Shown: in pieces, positions 1-9,373 of the stretch
Layout: the number at the start of each line of letters is the position of its first letter
Numbering within the stretch: position 1 is the stretch's first letter
Notes under the pieces: model-generated
Told to the model about the DNA's origin: nothing
Database searches by the model: none
The model's input: only the letters and a program-made list of their open reading frames with translations
Source of the DNA: Pseudomonadota bacterium
Lineage (GTDB): Bacteria > Pseudomonadota > Alphaproteobacteria > Caulobacterales > Caulobacteraceae
NCBI GenBank assembly: GCA_023451375.1
Contig: JAEXZS010000066.1
Location: 31,410-95,409, forward strand
Direction of reading: 5' to 3'
DNA length: 64,000 bases
Made by a program: the position numbers and the translations under genes

Positions 1-44
1 TGGGTCGACGGGCCGGACGGGCCGCTGCTGGCGGCCCGGCGCGC

Positions 45-2102
45 TCAGTAGCCGGCGTAGGGACGCGGGCCCGCTGCGGCGCCGGCGGAGATGTCGGCCG
101 AAGGAGTCAGCGGCGCCGAACCGCCGTTCAGCCGCGCCTTGTAGACCGCAAGGTTCTCCATCACCCGCATCATGTAGTTGCGCGTCTCGGTGAAGGGGAC
201 GCACTCAATGAAGTCGATGGCGCGGTTCGCGTCGCCGCGCGGATCGCCGCAGCGCGCCACCCACTGGGACGGGCGCGCCGGTCCCGCGTTGTAGCCGACC
301 GTCGTCAGCAGCATCGACCCGCTGTTCGCCGCCATCAGCTCGCCCAGGTGATAGCTGCCCAGCGTCATGTTGTAATTCGGGTCCCACAACCGTTCCGGCG
401 AGTAGCTCATGCCCAGGCGGCGGGCGACGCCCGAGGCGGTCGAGGGCAGGAACTGCATCATGCCCCGCGCGTCGGCATGCGACCGGGCCATGGGGTCGAA
501 GCTCGATTCCTGACGGGTGATGGCCAGGGTGAAGGGCAGGGGGGCGGCGCCGGCGACCGATGGCGGCACGCGCACGGGATACATGCGCTCTGGCATGACG
601 AATCCCCGCTGGCTGGCGGCGCGGCCGACCATCATGGCCGTGAAGCCTTCGCCATAGCCGCGCGTCAGGTCCATCAGCAGCGCCAGGTCCTCGATCGTCG
701 GCAGGTCGTTGTCGAGCTGATAGGCGAAGACGCGCAGCAGGCTGGTCTCGCCGGTCTCGCCCAGGATGCGGGCGGCGCGCACCAGTTCCCGGCCCTCGAA
801 GCCGGCGACCTGGGCCTGGTCGGGCACGGGTTCGGGCGGCAGGGCCAGGGTGGTCAGCCCGGCCTTCTCGGCCGCCAACTGTCCGTAGAAGGACTGCCAA
901 TGGCGGGCGCCGTTGCGATAGTAGTTCTGCGCGGCGTCGCGCTCGCCCCGGGCCTCGGCCGCCCGGCCCAGCCAGTAGTAGGCGCGGCCCTGTGTGATGG
1001 GGGTGGAGGAGGCGCCGCGCAGGGCCTCGAAGTGGCGCGCCGCGACTTCCGGCTGGTTCAGCTTGGTCAGGGCGACCCAGCCGGCGAAGAACTCGGCGTC
1101 CACCATGCGGTCGCCGGCGGTGAAGCCATGGCCGTCCATGGCGTCATAGGCGGCGCGCCAGTTGCCGGCCTGGAGGGCGTCGAGGAAGTAGTTGCGGCGC
1201 TCGCTCCACAGCGTGTTCTGACCGGCGTCGTGCGTCGGCGCGGGCGGCAGGCTGGCCAGCAGGGGATAGCCTTCGGATTGGCGGTTCTGAGAGCGCAGGA
1301 TGCGGACCCGCTCCAGCGCGACCGCCGGATCGGTCGCCTGGGCGGGCGTCAGGCCGGCGACGACGGCGTCGGGACTGTAGGCGCCGCGCAGCGTCATCAC
1401 CGCATTGGCGACGGAAGCGCGTTCCGGCGAGACCATGTTGACCATGGCGCGCGTAGCCGGACCATGCGGGCCGAGCAGCAGCATGTTCAGCCGCGCCTCG
1501 TGGTCCGCCTGGGTCAGCCATGCGCCCCAGCGGCCCAGGATGCGGGTCTGCTGCGACTCGTCGAAGGAACGGGTGGTCCACCAGTCGCGGATCAGGGCGC
1601 GGGCCTCATCGGTGCGGCCCCGCTGCTCATGGGCGGAGGCCAGGGCGATGGCGCCTTCGATCGTGACCGGCGGGCTGTCGGCGAACAACGACAGGGCGGC
1701 GTCCGTCCCCATGCCGGAGCGATCCAGCGCCTTCTCCGCGGCGGCGCGGCGCGAATCGGCGCGCGGCCAGCCGGCCATGGCGGACTGGGCCTGGGCCAGC
1801 TGGGCGTAGGACAGCTGTTCGCCCGAGGTGTCGATCAGCGCCCATTCGACCAGCTTGCGCGCGGCCGGGTCGCCGATCTGCGCCAAGACGGCCTGGGCCC
1901 CCGCCACGTCGCGCGCGCGGGCGGCGGCAAGCCCCTGACGGAAAAGCGCGGTGTCCTGATCGTTGAGGACGCGCGGTCCGGAATAGGCGGGCGCATAGGC
2001 CGGCGTGGACTGAACCGCCGTATAGGGAACCGGGCCTGAGCCGAGATCCTGCGGATTGGGAGCCATCACCGCAAGCATGGCCGCCAGGCTGGTTCCGATC
2101 AT
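45..2102 (-). CDS. Soluble lytic transglycosylase (SLT domain)
   Basis: Periplasmic murein lytic transglycosylase that cleaves the MurNAc-GlcNAc bond to leave 1,6-anhydro ends. The C-terminal SLT domain is clear: TRQESSF holds the catalytic Glu (about residue 532), followed by GMMQFLPSTA and VGYNAGP. The roughly 500 residues before it are helical and repeat-rich, as in the Slt70 superhelical ring. A start exists at 2120, but the ATG at 2102 has AGGAAAG just upstream and gives a short hydrophobic N-terminus, so I prefer it (685 aa). It is divergent from dapA. Family certain, exact start less so. Confidence 0.9.
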   Translation of the reverse strand: MIGTSLAAMLAVMAPNPQDLGSGPVPYTAVQSTPAYAPAYSGPRVLNDQDTALFRQGLAAARARDVAGAQAVLAQIGDPAARKLVEWALIDTSGEQLSYAQLAQAQSAMAGWPRADSRRAAAEKALDRSGMGTDAALSLFADSPPVTIEGAIALASAHEQRGRTDEARALIRDWWTTRSFDESQQTRILGRWGAWLTQADHEARLNMLLLGPHGPATRAMVNMVSPERASVANAVMTLRGAYSPDAVVAGLTPAQATDPAVALERVRILRSQNRQSEGYPLLASLPPAPTHDAGQNTLWSERRNYFLDALQAGNWRAAYDAMDGHGFTAGDRMVDAEFFAGWVALTKLNQPEVAARHFEALRGASSTPITQGRAYYWLGRAAEARGERDAAQNYYRNGARHWQSFYGQLAAEKAGLTTLALPPEPVPDQAQVAGFEGRELVRAARILGETGETSLLRVFAYQLDNDLPTIEDLALLMDLTRGYGEGFTAMMVGRAASQRGFVMPERMYPVRVPPSVAGAAPLPFTLAITRQESSFDPMARSHADARGMMQFLPSTASGVARRLGMSYSPERLWDPNYNMTLGSYHLGELMAANSGSMLLTTVGYNAGPARPSQWVARCGDPRGDANRAIDFIECVPFTETRNYMMRVMENLAVYKARLNGGSAPLTPSADISAGAAAGPRPYAGY

Positions 2103-2222
2103 GATCTTTCCTGTTCCCATTCAATCCGGTTGCGGCGAGGCCGCCGGCGACCTAACTTCCCGCGCTCATTTCCGGGTGACGATCGACGTCGCCCCCATTC
2201 CCACGCAGGCCAAGCCAGTCCC

Positions 2223-3107
2223 ATGACCGCCCCCTTGTTCAAGGGCGTGATCACCGCCCTGATCACACCACTTCGTGACGGAAACGTGGACGAGGCCGCT
2301 TTCGTCAAGCTGCTTGAACGACAGATCGCCGCAGGGGTTCACGGCGTCGTGCCGATGGGCACCACGGGCGAGAGCGCGACGCTGCATCTGGACGAACACA
2401 AGCGGGTGGTGGAGCTGGCGGTGTCGGTCGCGGCGGGACGAATCCGCGTCATCGCGGGGGCCGGATCCTCGGCCACGGACAAGGCGATCGAGATGGCCGC
2501 CCACGCCAAGGCCGTCGGCGCCGACGGCGCCCTGGTGGTCGCGCCCTATTACAACCGACCCTCGCAGGCCGGGATGCAGGCGCATTTCCGCGCCATCGCC
2601 GACACGGTCCAGCTGCCGATCGTGCTGTACAATGTGCCCGGACGGACCGGCTCGGACCTGGCCAACGAGACCGTCGCCGCCCTGGCCGAGCATCCGAACA
2701 TCGTCGGCATCAAGGACGCCACCGGCGACCTGGGGCGGATCAGCTGGATGCATGCCAACATCGCCGGCCCCTTCAGCTATCTGTCGGGTGACGATTCCAG
2801 CTGGCTGGGCTATGCGGCGCATGGGGGGCACGGCGTGATCTCGGTCACGTCCAACGTGGCGCCGGAGGCCATGGCGGCGCTGCACGACGCGATCACGGCC
2901 GGCGACCTGGCGACCGCGCGGTCCTGGCAGGACCGGCTGATCGGCCTGCACAAGGCGCTGTTTCTCGACAATTCGCCGTCGCCGACCAAGTTCGCCCTTT
3001 CGCGGCTGCAGTTGTGCGGCGAGGAGGTGCGCTTGCCGCTGTCCCCGACGGCCGAGGCCGTTCGGCCGGCGATCGAGCGCGCCATGGCAGAGGCGGGCGT
3101 GGGCTGA
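2223..3107 (+). CDS. dapA: 4-hydroxy-tetrahydrodipicolinate synthase
   Basis: Condenses pyruvate with aspartate semialdehyde in the first committed step of lysine and diaminopimelate synthesis. The 294-residue TIM barrel shows MGTTGES near residue 43, the catalytic Tyr136 in VLYNVPGRT and the Schiff-base Lys164 in GIKDATGD. The ATG at 2223 matches the family N-terminus (MTAPLFKGVITALITP); the frame stays open further upstream but that part is not conserved-looking. The stop overlaps the smpB start (TGATG), so the two are probably translationally coupled. Confidence 0.97.
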   Translation: MTAPLFKGVITALITPLRDGNVDEAAFVKLLERQIAAGVHGVVPMGTTGESATLHLDEHKRVVELAVSVAAGRIRVIAGAGSSATDKAIEMAAHAKAVGADGALVVAPYYNRPSQAGMQAHFRAIADTVQLPIVLYNVPGRTGSDLANETVAALAEHPNIVGIKDATGDLGRISWMHANIAGPFSYLSGDDSSWLGYAAHGGHGVISVTSNVAPEAMAALHDAITAGDLATARSWQDRLIGLHKALFLDNSPSPTKFALSRLQLCGEEVRLPLSPTAEAVRPAIERAMAEAGVG

Positions 3108-3577
3108 TGGCGGCGGAAAAGCCCAGGATGAAGGTGCTGGCCGAGAACCGTCGGGCGAAGTTCGACTACTTCCTGACGGACAATCTCGAGGCCGGCATCC
3201 AGCTGCTCGGCACCGAGATCAAGGCGCTGCGCGACGGTCGGGCCAACATCGCCGAAAGCTATGCGGCGGTGGAGGGGCGCGAAATCATGCTGATCAACGC
3301 CGACATCCCGCCCTACAAACAGGCCAACCGCTTCAACCACGAGCCGCGTCGGCATCGGAAGCTGCTGCTGCACCGGAAGCAGATCGACAAGCTGATCGGC
3401 GCCGTGCAGCGCGACGGCCAGACCATCATCCCCTTGCGCCTCTATCTGAACGAGGCGGGCAAGGCGAAGCTGGAGATCGCCCTGGCCAAGGGCAAGAAGC
3501 TGCACGACAAGCGTGAGGCCAGCGCCGAGCGCGACTGGCAGCGCGACAAAGCCCGGCTGATGCGCGACAAGGGCTGA
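3107..3577 (+). CDS. smpB: SsrA-binding protein SmpB
   Basis: Binds tmRNA and brings it to stalled ribosomes for trans-translation. The 156-residue protein has the family hallmarks: AENRRAKFDYFL near the N-terminus, GTEIKALRDGRANI in the OB-fold core, and a basic C-terminal tail (KREASAERDWQRDKARLMRDKG) that occupies the mRNA channel. It starts inside the dapA stop codon. The ORF is open about 30 codons upstream, but those codons are dapA read in another frame. Confidence 0.97.
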   Translation: MAAEKPRMKVLAENRRAKFDYFLTDNLEAGIQLLGTEIKALRDGRANIAESYAAVEGREIMLINADIPPYKQANRFNHEPRRHRKLLLHRKQIDKLIGAVQRDGQTIIPLRLYLNEAGKAKLEIALAKGKKLHDKREASAERDWQRDKARLMRDKG

Positions 3578-3594
3578 ATTTCGGGGGTTGAGCT

Positions 3595-4233
3595 TCAGCC
3601 GTCGATCAGGGCGCGGGCGCGGTTGAACACCGCCTCGAACATCTCCGGGGTCAGTCGGCCGGTGTTCGTGTTCAGCCGCGAGCAGTGGTAGCTGTTCAGG
3701 ATGATGTAGCCGCCGGCTTCCCCCTCGGCGCCGTGGCCGGCGGGCATGGCGGTGCCCGGGCGCCCGAACGCCTTCAGGATGTTGCGGCGTGAGACGTCGC
3801 CCAGGGTGATGATCACCTTCAGGTTCGGCAGCAGCTTCAGCCGGTCGATCAGGAAGGGCCGGCAGGTCGTCTCTTCGATCGGCAGGGGCTTGTTGCCGGG
3901 CGGGGCGCAACGCACGGCGTTGGTGATCATGCAGTCCGTCAGGCGCAGGTCGTCCTCGCCGCTCGGATGGTAGTGGCCGGTGGCGAAGCCGGTCTTCCTC
4001 AGCGTGTCGTACAGCAGCCAGCCCGCGTGATCGCCGGTGAAGGGCCGCCCCGTGCGGTTCGCGCCCATTCGCCCCGGCGCCAGGCCCGCGACCAGCAGGC
4101 GGGCGTTCGTGTCGCCGAACGAGGCGGCGGGGCCGTTCCACCATTCCGGATGCTGGCGGGCGTTCTCCCGGCGGTAGGCGACCAGGCGCGGGCAGCGCGG
4201 ACAATCGCGGGGGGGCTCGGGGGTCAGGCTCAT
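3595..4233 (-). CDS. Family 5-type uracil-DNA glycosylase (UDGb)
   Basis: Base-excision repair glycosylase of the Fe-S containing thermostable UDG group. The 212-residue protein carries GLAPGRMGANRTGRPFTGD near residue 50, the form of motif A typical of UDGb, and a C-terminal SYHCSRLNTNTGRLT corresponding to motif B. CPRCPRL near the N-terminus and later cysteines could ligate the [4Fe-4S] cluster. Its ATG overlaps the stop of the NYN gene upstream by four bases (ATGA), so the pair forms an operon on the minus strand. Confidence 0.85.
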   Translation of the reverse strand: MSLTPEPPRDCPRCPRLVAYRRENARQHPEWWNGPAASFGDTNARLLVAGLAPGRMGANRTGRPFTGDHAGWLLYDTLRKTGFATGHYHPSGEDDLRLTDCMITNAVRCAPPGNKPLPIEETTCRPFLIDRLKLLPNLKVIITLGDVSRRNILKAFGRPGTAMPAGHGAEGEAGGYIILNSYHCSRLNTNTGRLTPEMFEAVFNRARALIDG

Positions 4234-4766
4234 TGGGCGGCCTTGGGTCGGCCGAAGTCGGCCATCAAGTCGTTCAGGTCCAGGAAGGCGTCCGCCTTGC
4301 GGCGCAGGTCGTCGGCGATGTGCGGCGGCTGGGTCCGGGTGGTCGAGATGACGGTCACGCGCACGCCCTGGGCCTGCACCGCCTGCACCAGCCGGCGGAA
4401 GTCGCCGTCGCCCGAGAACAGAACCACGTGGTCGAGGCGCGGGGCCAGCTCCAGCATGTCCACCGCGATCTCGATGTCCATATTGCCCTTGATCCGGCTC
4501 TGGCCCTGGGCGTCGGTGAAGCGCTTGACCGGCTTGGTCACCACGGTGAAGCCGTTGTAGTCCAGCCAGTCGACCAGAGGCTTCACCGGCGAGAATTCTT
4601 CGCCCTCGACCACAGCCGTGTAATAATAGGCGCGCGTCAGGATGGATTTCTCGCGGAACCAGTCCAGCATCCGCCGGAAGTCCAGATCGTGCTGCAGAGC
4701 CCGTGCGGCCGAGTAGAGGTTCGAACCGTCGATGAAGACCGCCAGGCGGTCGGTGGAATGAAACAT
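4230..4766 (-). CDS. NYN/PIN-like domain protein (LabA/DUF88 family)
   Basis: Predicted small nuclease-fold protein of 178 residues. The acidic positions expected for the NYN fold are visible: AVFIDGSNLYSA at the N-terminus, GNMDIEIAVDML in the middle and LFSGDGDFRRLVQ near residue 120, with VTVISTTRT following. Substrate is unknown; family members are proposed RNases. Its ATG overlaps the folK ATG on the opposite strand, so the two start codons are back to back. It is coupled to the UDG gene by an ATGA overlap. Confidence 0.85.
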   Translation of the reverse strand: MFHSTDRLAVFIDGSNLYSAARALQHDLDFRRMLDWFREKSILTRAYYYTAVVEGEEFSPVKPLVDWLDYNGFTVVTKPVKRFTDAQGQSRIKGNMDIEIAVDMLELAPRLDHVVLFSGDGDFRRLVQAVQAQGVRVTVISTTRTQPPHIADDLRRKADAFLDLNDLMADFGRPKAAQ

Positions 4767-5334
4767 GGTCGAGGCCGTCGAAAGCGATGAAGAAACGGGC
4801 GTCCGGCCGGACGTCAGAATCGACGACGACCTTGATCTGGACGGCGCAGTCATCGTGGCCCTGGGCTGCAATGACAAGGGGGCGTGGTCGTCCTGCCGCG
4901 AGGGGCTGGAGGCGGCCCTGGCGCGTTTCCGCTGCGAGGGCGTCGATATCCTGGCGCGCTCCAGCTGGTGGGCGTCCCAGGCCTGGCCCGATCCGACGGA
5001 TCCCCCGTTCCTCAACGGCGCCGTGCTGGTGCGAACCGAGCACGATCCGCATGCCCTGATGGCGGCGCTGGGCCGGATCGAGGACGCCTTCGGTCGGCAG
5101 CGGTCGATGCGCAACGCGCCGCGCACCCTGGACCTGGACCTGATCGCCTATGGCCGGCTGAGCGGCGACCTGGACGGGCTGATCCTGCCGCATCCGCGCG
5201 CGGCCGAGCGGCGCTTCGTCATGGGGCCGATCGCCGAGATCGCGCCGCAGTGGCGGCACCCGACGGCGCGGGGCTCCGCCGCCGAACTGCGGGACGCCGC
5301 GACGGTCTGCCGCGACGCCCATCCGCTCGCCTGA
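4765..5334 (+). CDS. folK: 2-amino-4-hydroxy-6-hydroxymethyldihydropteridine pyrophosphokinase
   Basis: Transfers pyrophosphate from ATP to the pterin in folate synthesis. The signature RNAPRTLDLDLIAYG carries the metal-binding aspartates and PHPRAAERRFVMGP is the usual C-terminal block. The N-terminus has about 25 extra acidic residues before the core strand AVIVALGCN, so the true start may lie downstream of 4765, but no better ATG with a ribosome-binding site is visible. The gene is divergent from and directly abuts the NYN gene. Confidence 0.9.
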   Translation: MVEAVESDEETGVRPDVRIDDDLDLDGAVIVALGCNDKGAWSSCREGLEAALARFRCEGVDILARSSWWASQAWPDPTDPPFLNGAVLVRTEHDPHALMAALGRIEDAFGRQRSMRNAPRTLDLDLIAYGRLSGDLDGLILPHPRAAERRFVMGPIAEIAPQWRHPTARGSAAELRDAATVCRDAHPLA

Positions 5335-5392
5335 CCTTGCGCGAAGGCGCCGAACGTGAGTTCCTGCGGCGAATGACACCGGGAGACACGCC

Positions 5393-5830
5393 ATGCTGAG
5401 CCTCTTGCTTTCGGCCCTGATCGCGACCGCCGCGGTCCAGGAAAGCCACCCCGCTCCCGCTTCGCCGCCGGCCGGCGTCGGCATCGTGGTCCGTGAGGCG
5501 GACGTCCGCGTGCGGCAGGTTCCGCCGCACAACGGCACGGGGATGAGCACCGCGTATCGCATCTCCGACGTCGCCCCGAACCGGTCGATGGAGTTCCGGA
5601 AGCGTGTCATGCATCCCGGCGCCTCGATCGGCCTGCACGTCATCGCCCATGACGAAGTCTATCATGTCGTCAGCGGGGAGGGGGACGTCACCTCCGACGG
5701 CGTCACCACGCGGATGAAGGCCGGCGACACGGCCTACCTCTATGACGGCAACAACGTCGGCATCACCCAGGTCGGCGAAGAGGACCTGGTGCTGATCATC
5801 GCCTATCCGCTGGCGCGGCGGCGGGACTGA
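5393..5830 (+). CDS. Exported cupin-domain protein
   Basis: A 145-residue protein with an N-terminal signal peptide (MLSLLLSALIATAAVQ) and a single cupin barrel. Cupin motif 1 reads PGASIGLHVIAHDEVYHVVSGEG and motif 2 covers MKAGDTAYLYDGNNVGI; the His/Glu metal ligands are partly present. Likely periplasmic. The specific function cannot be told from sequence. A GGGAG ribosome-binding site lies about 8 bases before the ATG. Confidence 0.8.
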   Translation: MLSLLLSALIATAAVQESHPAPASPPAGVGIVVREADVRVRQVPPHNGTGMSTAYRISDVAPNRSMEFRKRVMHPGASIGLHVIAHDEVYHVVSGEGDVTSDGVTTRMKAGDTAYLYDGNNVGITQVGEEDLVLIIAYPLARRRD

Positions 5831-5914
5831 CGCCCTGATTCCGCCGCCTTGACGTTGCAAAAGCGGGGTTCCGTCTGTATTTGACGCGGTTCTCCCCCGC
5901 GTCCGAGGAAATTC

Positions 5915-6274
5915 ATGGCCCGCGTCACCGTCGAAGACTGCATCGAGAAGGTTCCGAACCGCTTTGGCCTGGTGCTGCTGGCCGGTCACCGCGCCCGCAA
6001 CATCGCCAACGGCGCGCCCCTGACGATCGACCGCGACAACGACAAGAACCCGGTCGTGGCCCTGCGCGAAGTGGCGGAGGACACCGTCAAGCCGGACGAG
6101 CTGCGCGAGAACATCATCACCACCCTGCAGCGGGTCGACGAGCGCACCGAGGCTGAAGACGAGGCGGAGACCGTCGCCCTGCTGGCCGAGCCCCAGCACA
6201 TGAACATGGCCGAGGCCGAGCTGATCCGCGCGCTGCAAAGCGACCGCGACGGCGGTCAGGAGGAGCGGTACTGA
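5915..6274 (+). CDS. rpoZ: RNA polymerase omega subunit
   Basis: Small subunit that helps fold the beta-prime subunit and contributes to ppGpp site 1. The 119-residue protein starts MARVTVEDCIEKVPNRFGLV and continues with the LLAGHRARNI block, both diagnostic. The acidic C-terminal tail is long, as in other alphaproteobacteria. A GAGG ribosome-binding site precedes the ATG. The gene sits directly upstream of the RSH gene, the usual rpoZ-spoT arrangement, linking alarmone synthesis with its polymerase target. Confidence 0.97.
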   Translation: MARVTVEDCIEKVPNRFGLVLLAGHRARNIANGAPLTIDRDNDKNPVVALREVAEDTVKPDELRENIITTLQRVDERTEAEDEAETVALLAEPQHMNMAEAELIRALQSDRDGGQEERY

Positions 6275-6411
6275 CGCCCGAGGGAGCCCCAGGCGTCACT
6301 ATCCTGCCGGCGAGGCCCGAGACCGCCCCGCCGGCGCCCCAAGCTGCAAACCAAGACCGCCCCAAAACGCCGGTCCTGAATGAGTCGACGGCGCCCAAGC
6401 GCGCGCCCATC

Positions 6412-8565
6412 ATGCGGCAGTTCGAGCTGATCGAGGCTGTCAAGGCTTACGATCCCACGGCTGACGAGGCGTTGCTGAATCGCGCCTATGTGTATGCGAT
6501 GAAAATGCACGGCTCGCAGCTGCGAGCCTCGGGCGACCCGTATTTCGCCCATCCCATCCAGGTCGCGGGCATATTGACCGACTATCGGCTGGATACGGCG
6601 ACCATTGTCACCGCCCTGCTGCACGACGTCGTCGAGGACACCTCGGCCACGCGCAACGATATCGCCCAGATGTTCGGCGAGGAGGTGGCCGGCCTGGTCG
6701 AGGGCGTGACCAAGCTCAGCCGGCTGGAGCTGCAGGCCGAGCACACGCGCCAGGCCGAGAACCTGCGCAAGTTCATCCTGGCCATCAGTCGGGACGTGCG
6801 GGTGCTGCTGGTCAAGCTGGCCGACCGCCTGCACAACATGCGGACGCTCCAGTACGTCAAGCCGGAGAAGCGCGAGCGCATCAGCCGAGAGACGCTGGAG
6901 GTCTATGCGCCGCTGGGTCGGTCGATCGGCATACACTCCATCGCCTCCGAGCTGGAGGAGCTGGCCTTCACCTACCTGAACCCGACCGCCAAGACGGCCA
7001 TCGAGCGGCGGCTGGAGGCGCTGAAGCTGGAACACGGTCGCGCCATCGAGGGCGTGTCGGACGAGATCGAGCGCGTTCTGGCCGAGACCGGCATGCCCGC
7101 GCGCGTCTTCGGTCGGCAGAAGACGCCCTATTCGATCTGGCGCAAGCTGCAGCGTAAATCGGTGGGCTTTTCCTCGCTGTCGGACATCTACGGCTTCCGC
7201 GTGATCGTGGAGGCCGAGGACGACTGCTACCGCGCCTTGGGCGTGATCCACCGCGCCTGGCCGATGGTGCCCGAACGGTTCAAGGACTTCATCTCGACGC
7301 CGAAGTCGAACAACTACCGCTCGCTGCACACGACGGTGGTAGGCCCGCGCGGCCTGCGCATCGAGATGCAGATCCGCACCGAGGAGATGGACCGGGTCGC
7401 CGAGGACGGCGTGGCGGCGCACTGGCGCTACAAGAACCATTCCTACGGCTTCGACCATGAGGCGATGGAAAAGGGCGGGGGTCGCGACCCGCTGCAGAAC
7501 CTGCGCCACCTCGTGCAGGTGATCGAGCACGGCGAGGGCGGCGAGGACTGGGTCGAGCACGCCAAGCTGGAAATGTACCTGGATCAGGTGTTCGTCTTCA
7601 CGCCAAAGGGGCGGCTGGTGACCCTGCCGCGCGGGGGCATGCCGCTGGATTTCGCCTACGCGGTGCACACCGAGGTGGGCGACACGGCCGTGGGCGTGAA
7701 GATCAACGGCGAGCTGAAGCCGATGCGAACGCCGCTGCAGAACGGCGACGTGGTCGAGGTGATCACTGGGACCAAGCGCGAGGTGCCGGCCGACTGGCGC
7801 AGCCTGACGGTCACCGGGCGCGCGCGCTCCGCCATCCGGCGCCATATCCGCAGCTCCGAGCGCGAGGAGTTCATCAAGCTGGGCCGGACGGCGCTGGAGC
7901 ACACCCTGACGCGGGTGGAAAAGGCGCTGGCGGATGTGTCGCTGAAGCCGGTGCTCGAGACCTTCGCCGTCGCGACCGACGACGATCTGTTCGAGGCGCT
8001 GGGGCGCGGCCGGATGTCGCCGACAGTGGTGGCCGAGACCCTGTTCCCGTCGCTGAAGGGGCGGCTGAAGGCCGGGCCGGAGAAGCAGCGGATCCAAGAC
8101 GAGAAGGCGCGACTGTTCGTCCGCGGCGGCGGGCTGACGCCGGGCGTCAGCGTTCATTTCGGCCAGTGCTGCACCCCGGTTCCGGGCGATCGCATCGTCG
8201 GCATCCTGGAGCCGGAGGTCGGCCTGACCGTTCACACCATCGATTGTCAGGCCCTGGCCGATTACGCCGACGACGATTCCGTCTGGCACGACCTGCAGTG
8301 GACGCCCGAGGCCGAGCAGCGCGCCGTCGCCGCCGCCCGCATCCGCGCCACCATCCGCAATGCGCCGGGGGTGCTGGGCCAGGTGACGACCCTGATCGGG
8401 GAGGCGGGCGGCAACATCATCAATCTGTCCATGGCGCACCGGCAGCAGGACTTCTTCGACGTGGACGTGGACGTGGAGGTCGAGGACGCCAAGCACGCGA
8501 CCATGATCATGGCGGCCCTGCGCGCGAATCCTTCGGTCGACAACGTGGAGCGCGCGCGCGGGTGA
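6412..8565 (+). CDS. spoT: Bifunctional (p)ppGpp synthetase/hydrolase (RSH)
   Basis: Makes and degrades the stringent-response alarmone. Domains in order over 717 residues: HD hydrolase (ALLHDVVEDTSAT near residue 78, and LADRLHNMRTL), synthetase (GRQKTPYSIWRKL, then SLHTTVVGP), TGS (VFVFTPKGRLVTLPRG), and a C-terminal ACT domain (APGVLGQVTTLIGEAGGNIINLSM). The HD ligands are intact, so hydrolase activity is expected. The frame is open back to the rpoZ stop but contains no ATG or GTG there. Its stop overlaps the next gene by GTGA. Confidence 0.96.
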   Translation: MRQFELIEAVKAYDPTADEALLNRAYVYAMKMHGSQLRASGDPYFAHPIQVAGILTDYRLDTATIVTALLHDVVEDTSATRNDIAQMFGEEVAGLVEGVTKLSRLELQAEHTRQAENLRKFILAISRDVRVLLVKLADRLHNMRTLQYVKPEKRERISRETLEVYAPLGRSIGIHSIASELEELAFTYLNPTAKTAIERRLEALKLEHGRAIEGVSDEIERVLAETGMPARVFGRQKTPYSIWRKLQRKSVGFSSLSDIYGFRVIVEAEDDCYRALGVIHRAWPMVPERFKDFISTPKSNNYRSLHTTVVGPRGLRIEMQIRTEEMDRVAEDGVAAHWRYKNHSYGFDHEAMEKGGGRDPLQNLRHLVQVIEHGEGGEDWVEHAKLEMYLDQVFVFTPKGRLVTLPRGGMPLDFAYAVHTEVGDTAVGVKINGELKPMRTPLQNGDVVEVITGTKREVPADWRSLTVTGRARSAIRRHIRSSEREEFIKLGRTALEHTLTRVEKALADVSLKPVLETFAVATDDDLFEALGRGRMSPTVVAETLFPSLKGRLKAGPEKQRIQDEKARLFVRGGGLTPGVSVHFGQCCTPVPGDRIVGILEPEVGLTVHTIDCQALADYADDDSVWHDLQWTPEAEQRAVAAARIRATIRNAPGVLGQVTTLIGEAGGNIINLSMAHRQQDFFDVDVDVEVEDAKHATMIMAALRANPSVDNVERARG

Positions 8566-9323
8566 GGGACGAAGCGCCCAAGGCGAACGCGGCCCAGCTG
8601 GCCTCGCCGTCCTATCGGCTGGCCGCGATGGATCGCGACTTCCTGCTGGGCGACTCCATGCGCGGCGTCCGATTCCTGATGGAGTACGCCAAGGCGGAGG
8701 AGGCGCTGAGGGCCTGGGGCGTGCGCTCGACCATCGTGGTCTTCGGCAGCGCGCGCATCGGCGAGGGTCAGCGCTGGTACGACGAGGCGCGGGCCTTCGG
8801 GCGGCTGGCGTCGGAGCGCGGCGGGGCGCTGCGGGGATCGGTCGGCGAGCCGCGCGACAACGTCATCGCCACCGGCGGCGGTCCCGGGGTCATGGAGGCC
8901 GCCAATCGCGGCGCCACGGATATCGGCGCGCCGTCAGTCGGCTTCAACATCACCCTGCCGCACGAGCAGGAGCCCAACGCCTTCTCGACGCCGGAGCTGA
9001 CCTTCCGTTTCCACTATTTCGCCATGCGGAAAATGCACCTGGCCATGCGAGCCAATGCGCTGGTGGTGTTTCCCGGCGGTTTCGGCACCTTCGACGAACT
9101 GTTCGAGATCCTGACCCTGCGCCAGACGGGCAAGGCGCCGCCGATTCCCATCGTCCTGTTCGACAAGGCCTACTGGAACTCCGTCATCGGCTTCGACGCC
9201 CTGGTCGAGCACGGCATGATCGCACCAGCCGACCTGGACCTGATGGGCTTCGCCGACGAGGCGGAAGGCGTCTGGACCGAACTGCTGGCACGAGGCCTTC
9301 GTCCGCACGAAAACATCGAATGA
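8562..9323 (+). CDS. LOG-family protein (TIGR00730-like nucleoside 5'-monophosphate phosphoribohydrolase)
   Basis: Rossmann-fold enzyme of the family once mislabelled lysine decarboxylase. The signature PGGFGTFDELFE and the upstream GGGPGVMEAANRGA are both intact, consistent with hydrolysis of cytokinin-type or other nucleoside monophosphates. The GTG at 8562 overlaps the spoT stop (GTGA) and gives 253 residues; an ATG at 8628 would shorten it by 22 residues and cannot be excluded. Probably co-transcribed with spoT. Confidence 0.88.
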   Translation: MRDEAPKANAAQLASPSYRLAAMDRDFLLGDSMRGVRFLMEYAKAEEALRAWGVRSTIVVFGSARIGEGQRWYDEARAFGRLASERGGALRGSVGEPRDNVIATGGGPGVMEAANRGATDIGAPSVGFNITLPHEQEPNAFSTPELTFRFHYFAMRKMHLAMRANALVVFPGGFGTFDELFEILTLRQTGKAPPIPIVLFDKAYWNSVIGFDALVEHGMIAPADLDLMGFADEAEGVWTELLARGLRPHENIE

Positions 9324-9373
9324 AGCGTCGCCGGAGGGTTCATCCCCGCGCGATCCGGGTCTAGAGACGACGG

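Noticed and set aside
348..2039. Long plus-strand frame opposite the lytic transglycosylase, and similar long frames opposite dapA, spoT, parC, hppA and the helicase fusion
   Set aside because: High GC keeps antisense frames open. These have Arg/Gly/His-rich compositions, no recognisable domains and lie over clearly real genes.
5849..5884. TTGACG upstream of rpoZ as a -35 element
   Set aside because: No acceptable -10 lies 16-18 bases downstream, so I do not call a promoter.
6275..6411. N-terminal extension of the RSH protein back to the rpoZ stop
   Set aside because: The frame is open but has no ATG or GTG, and the sequence is Pro/Ala-rich without family likeness.
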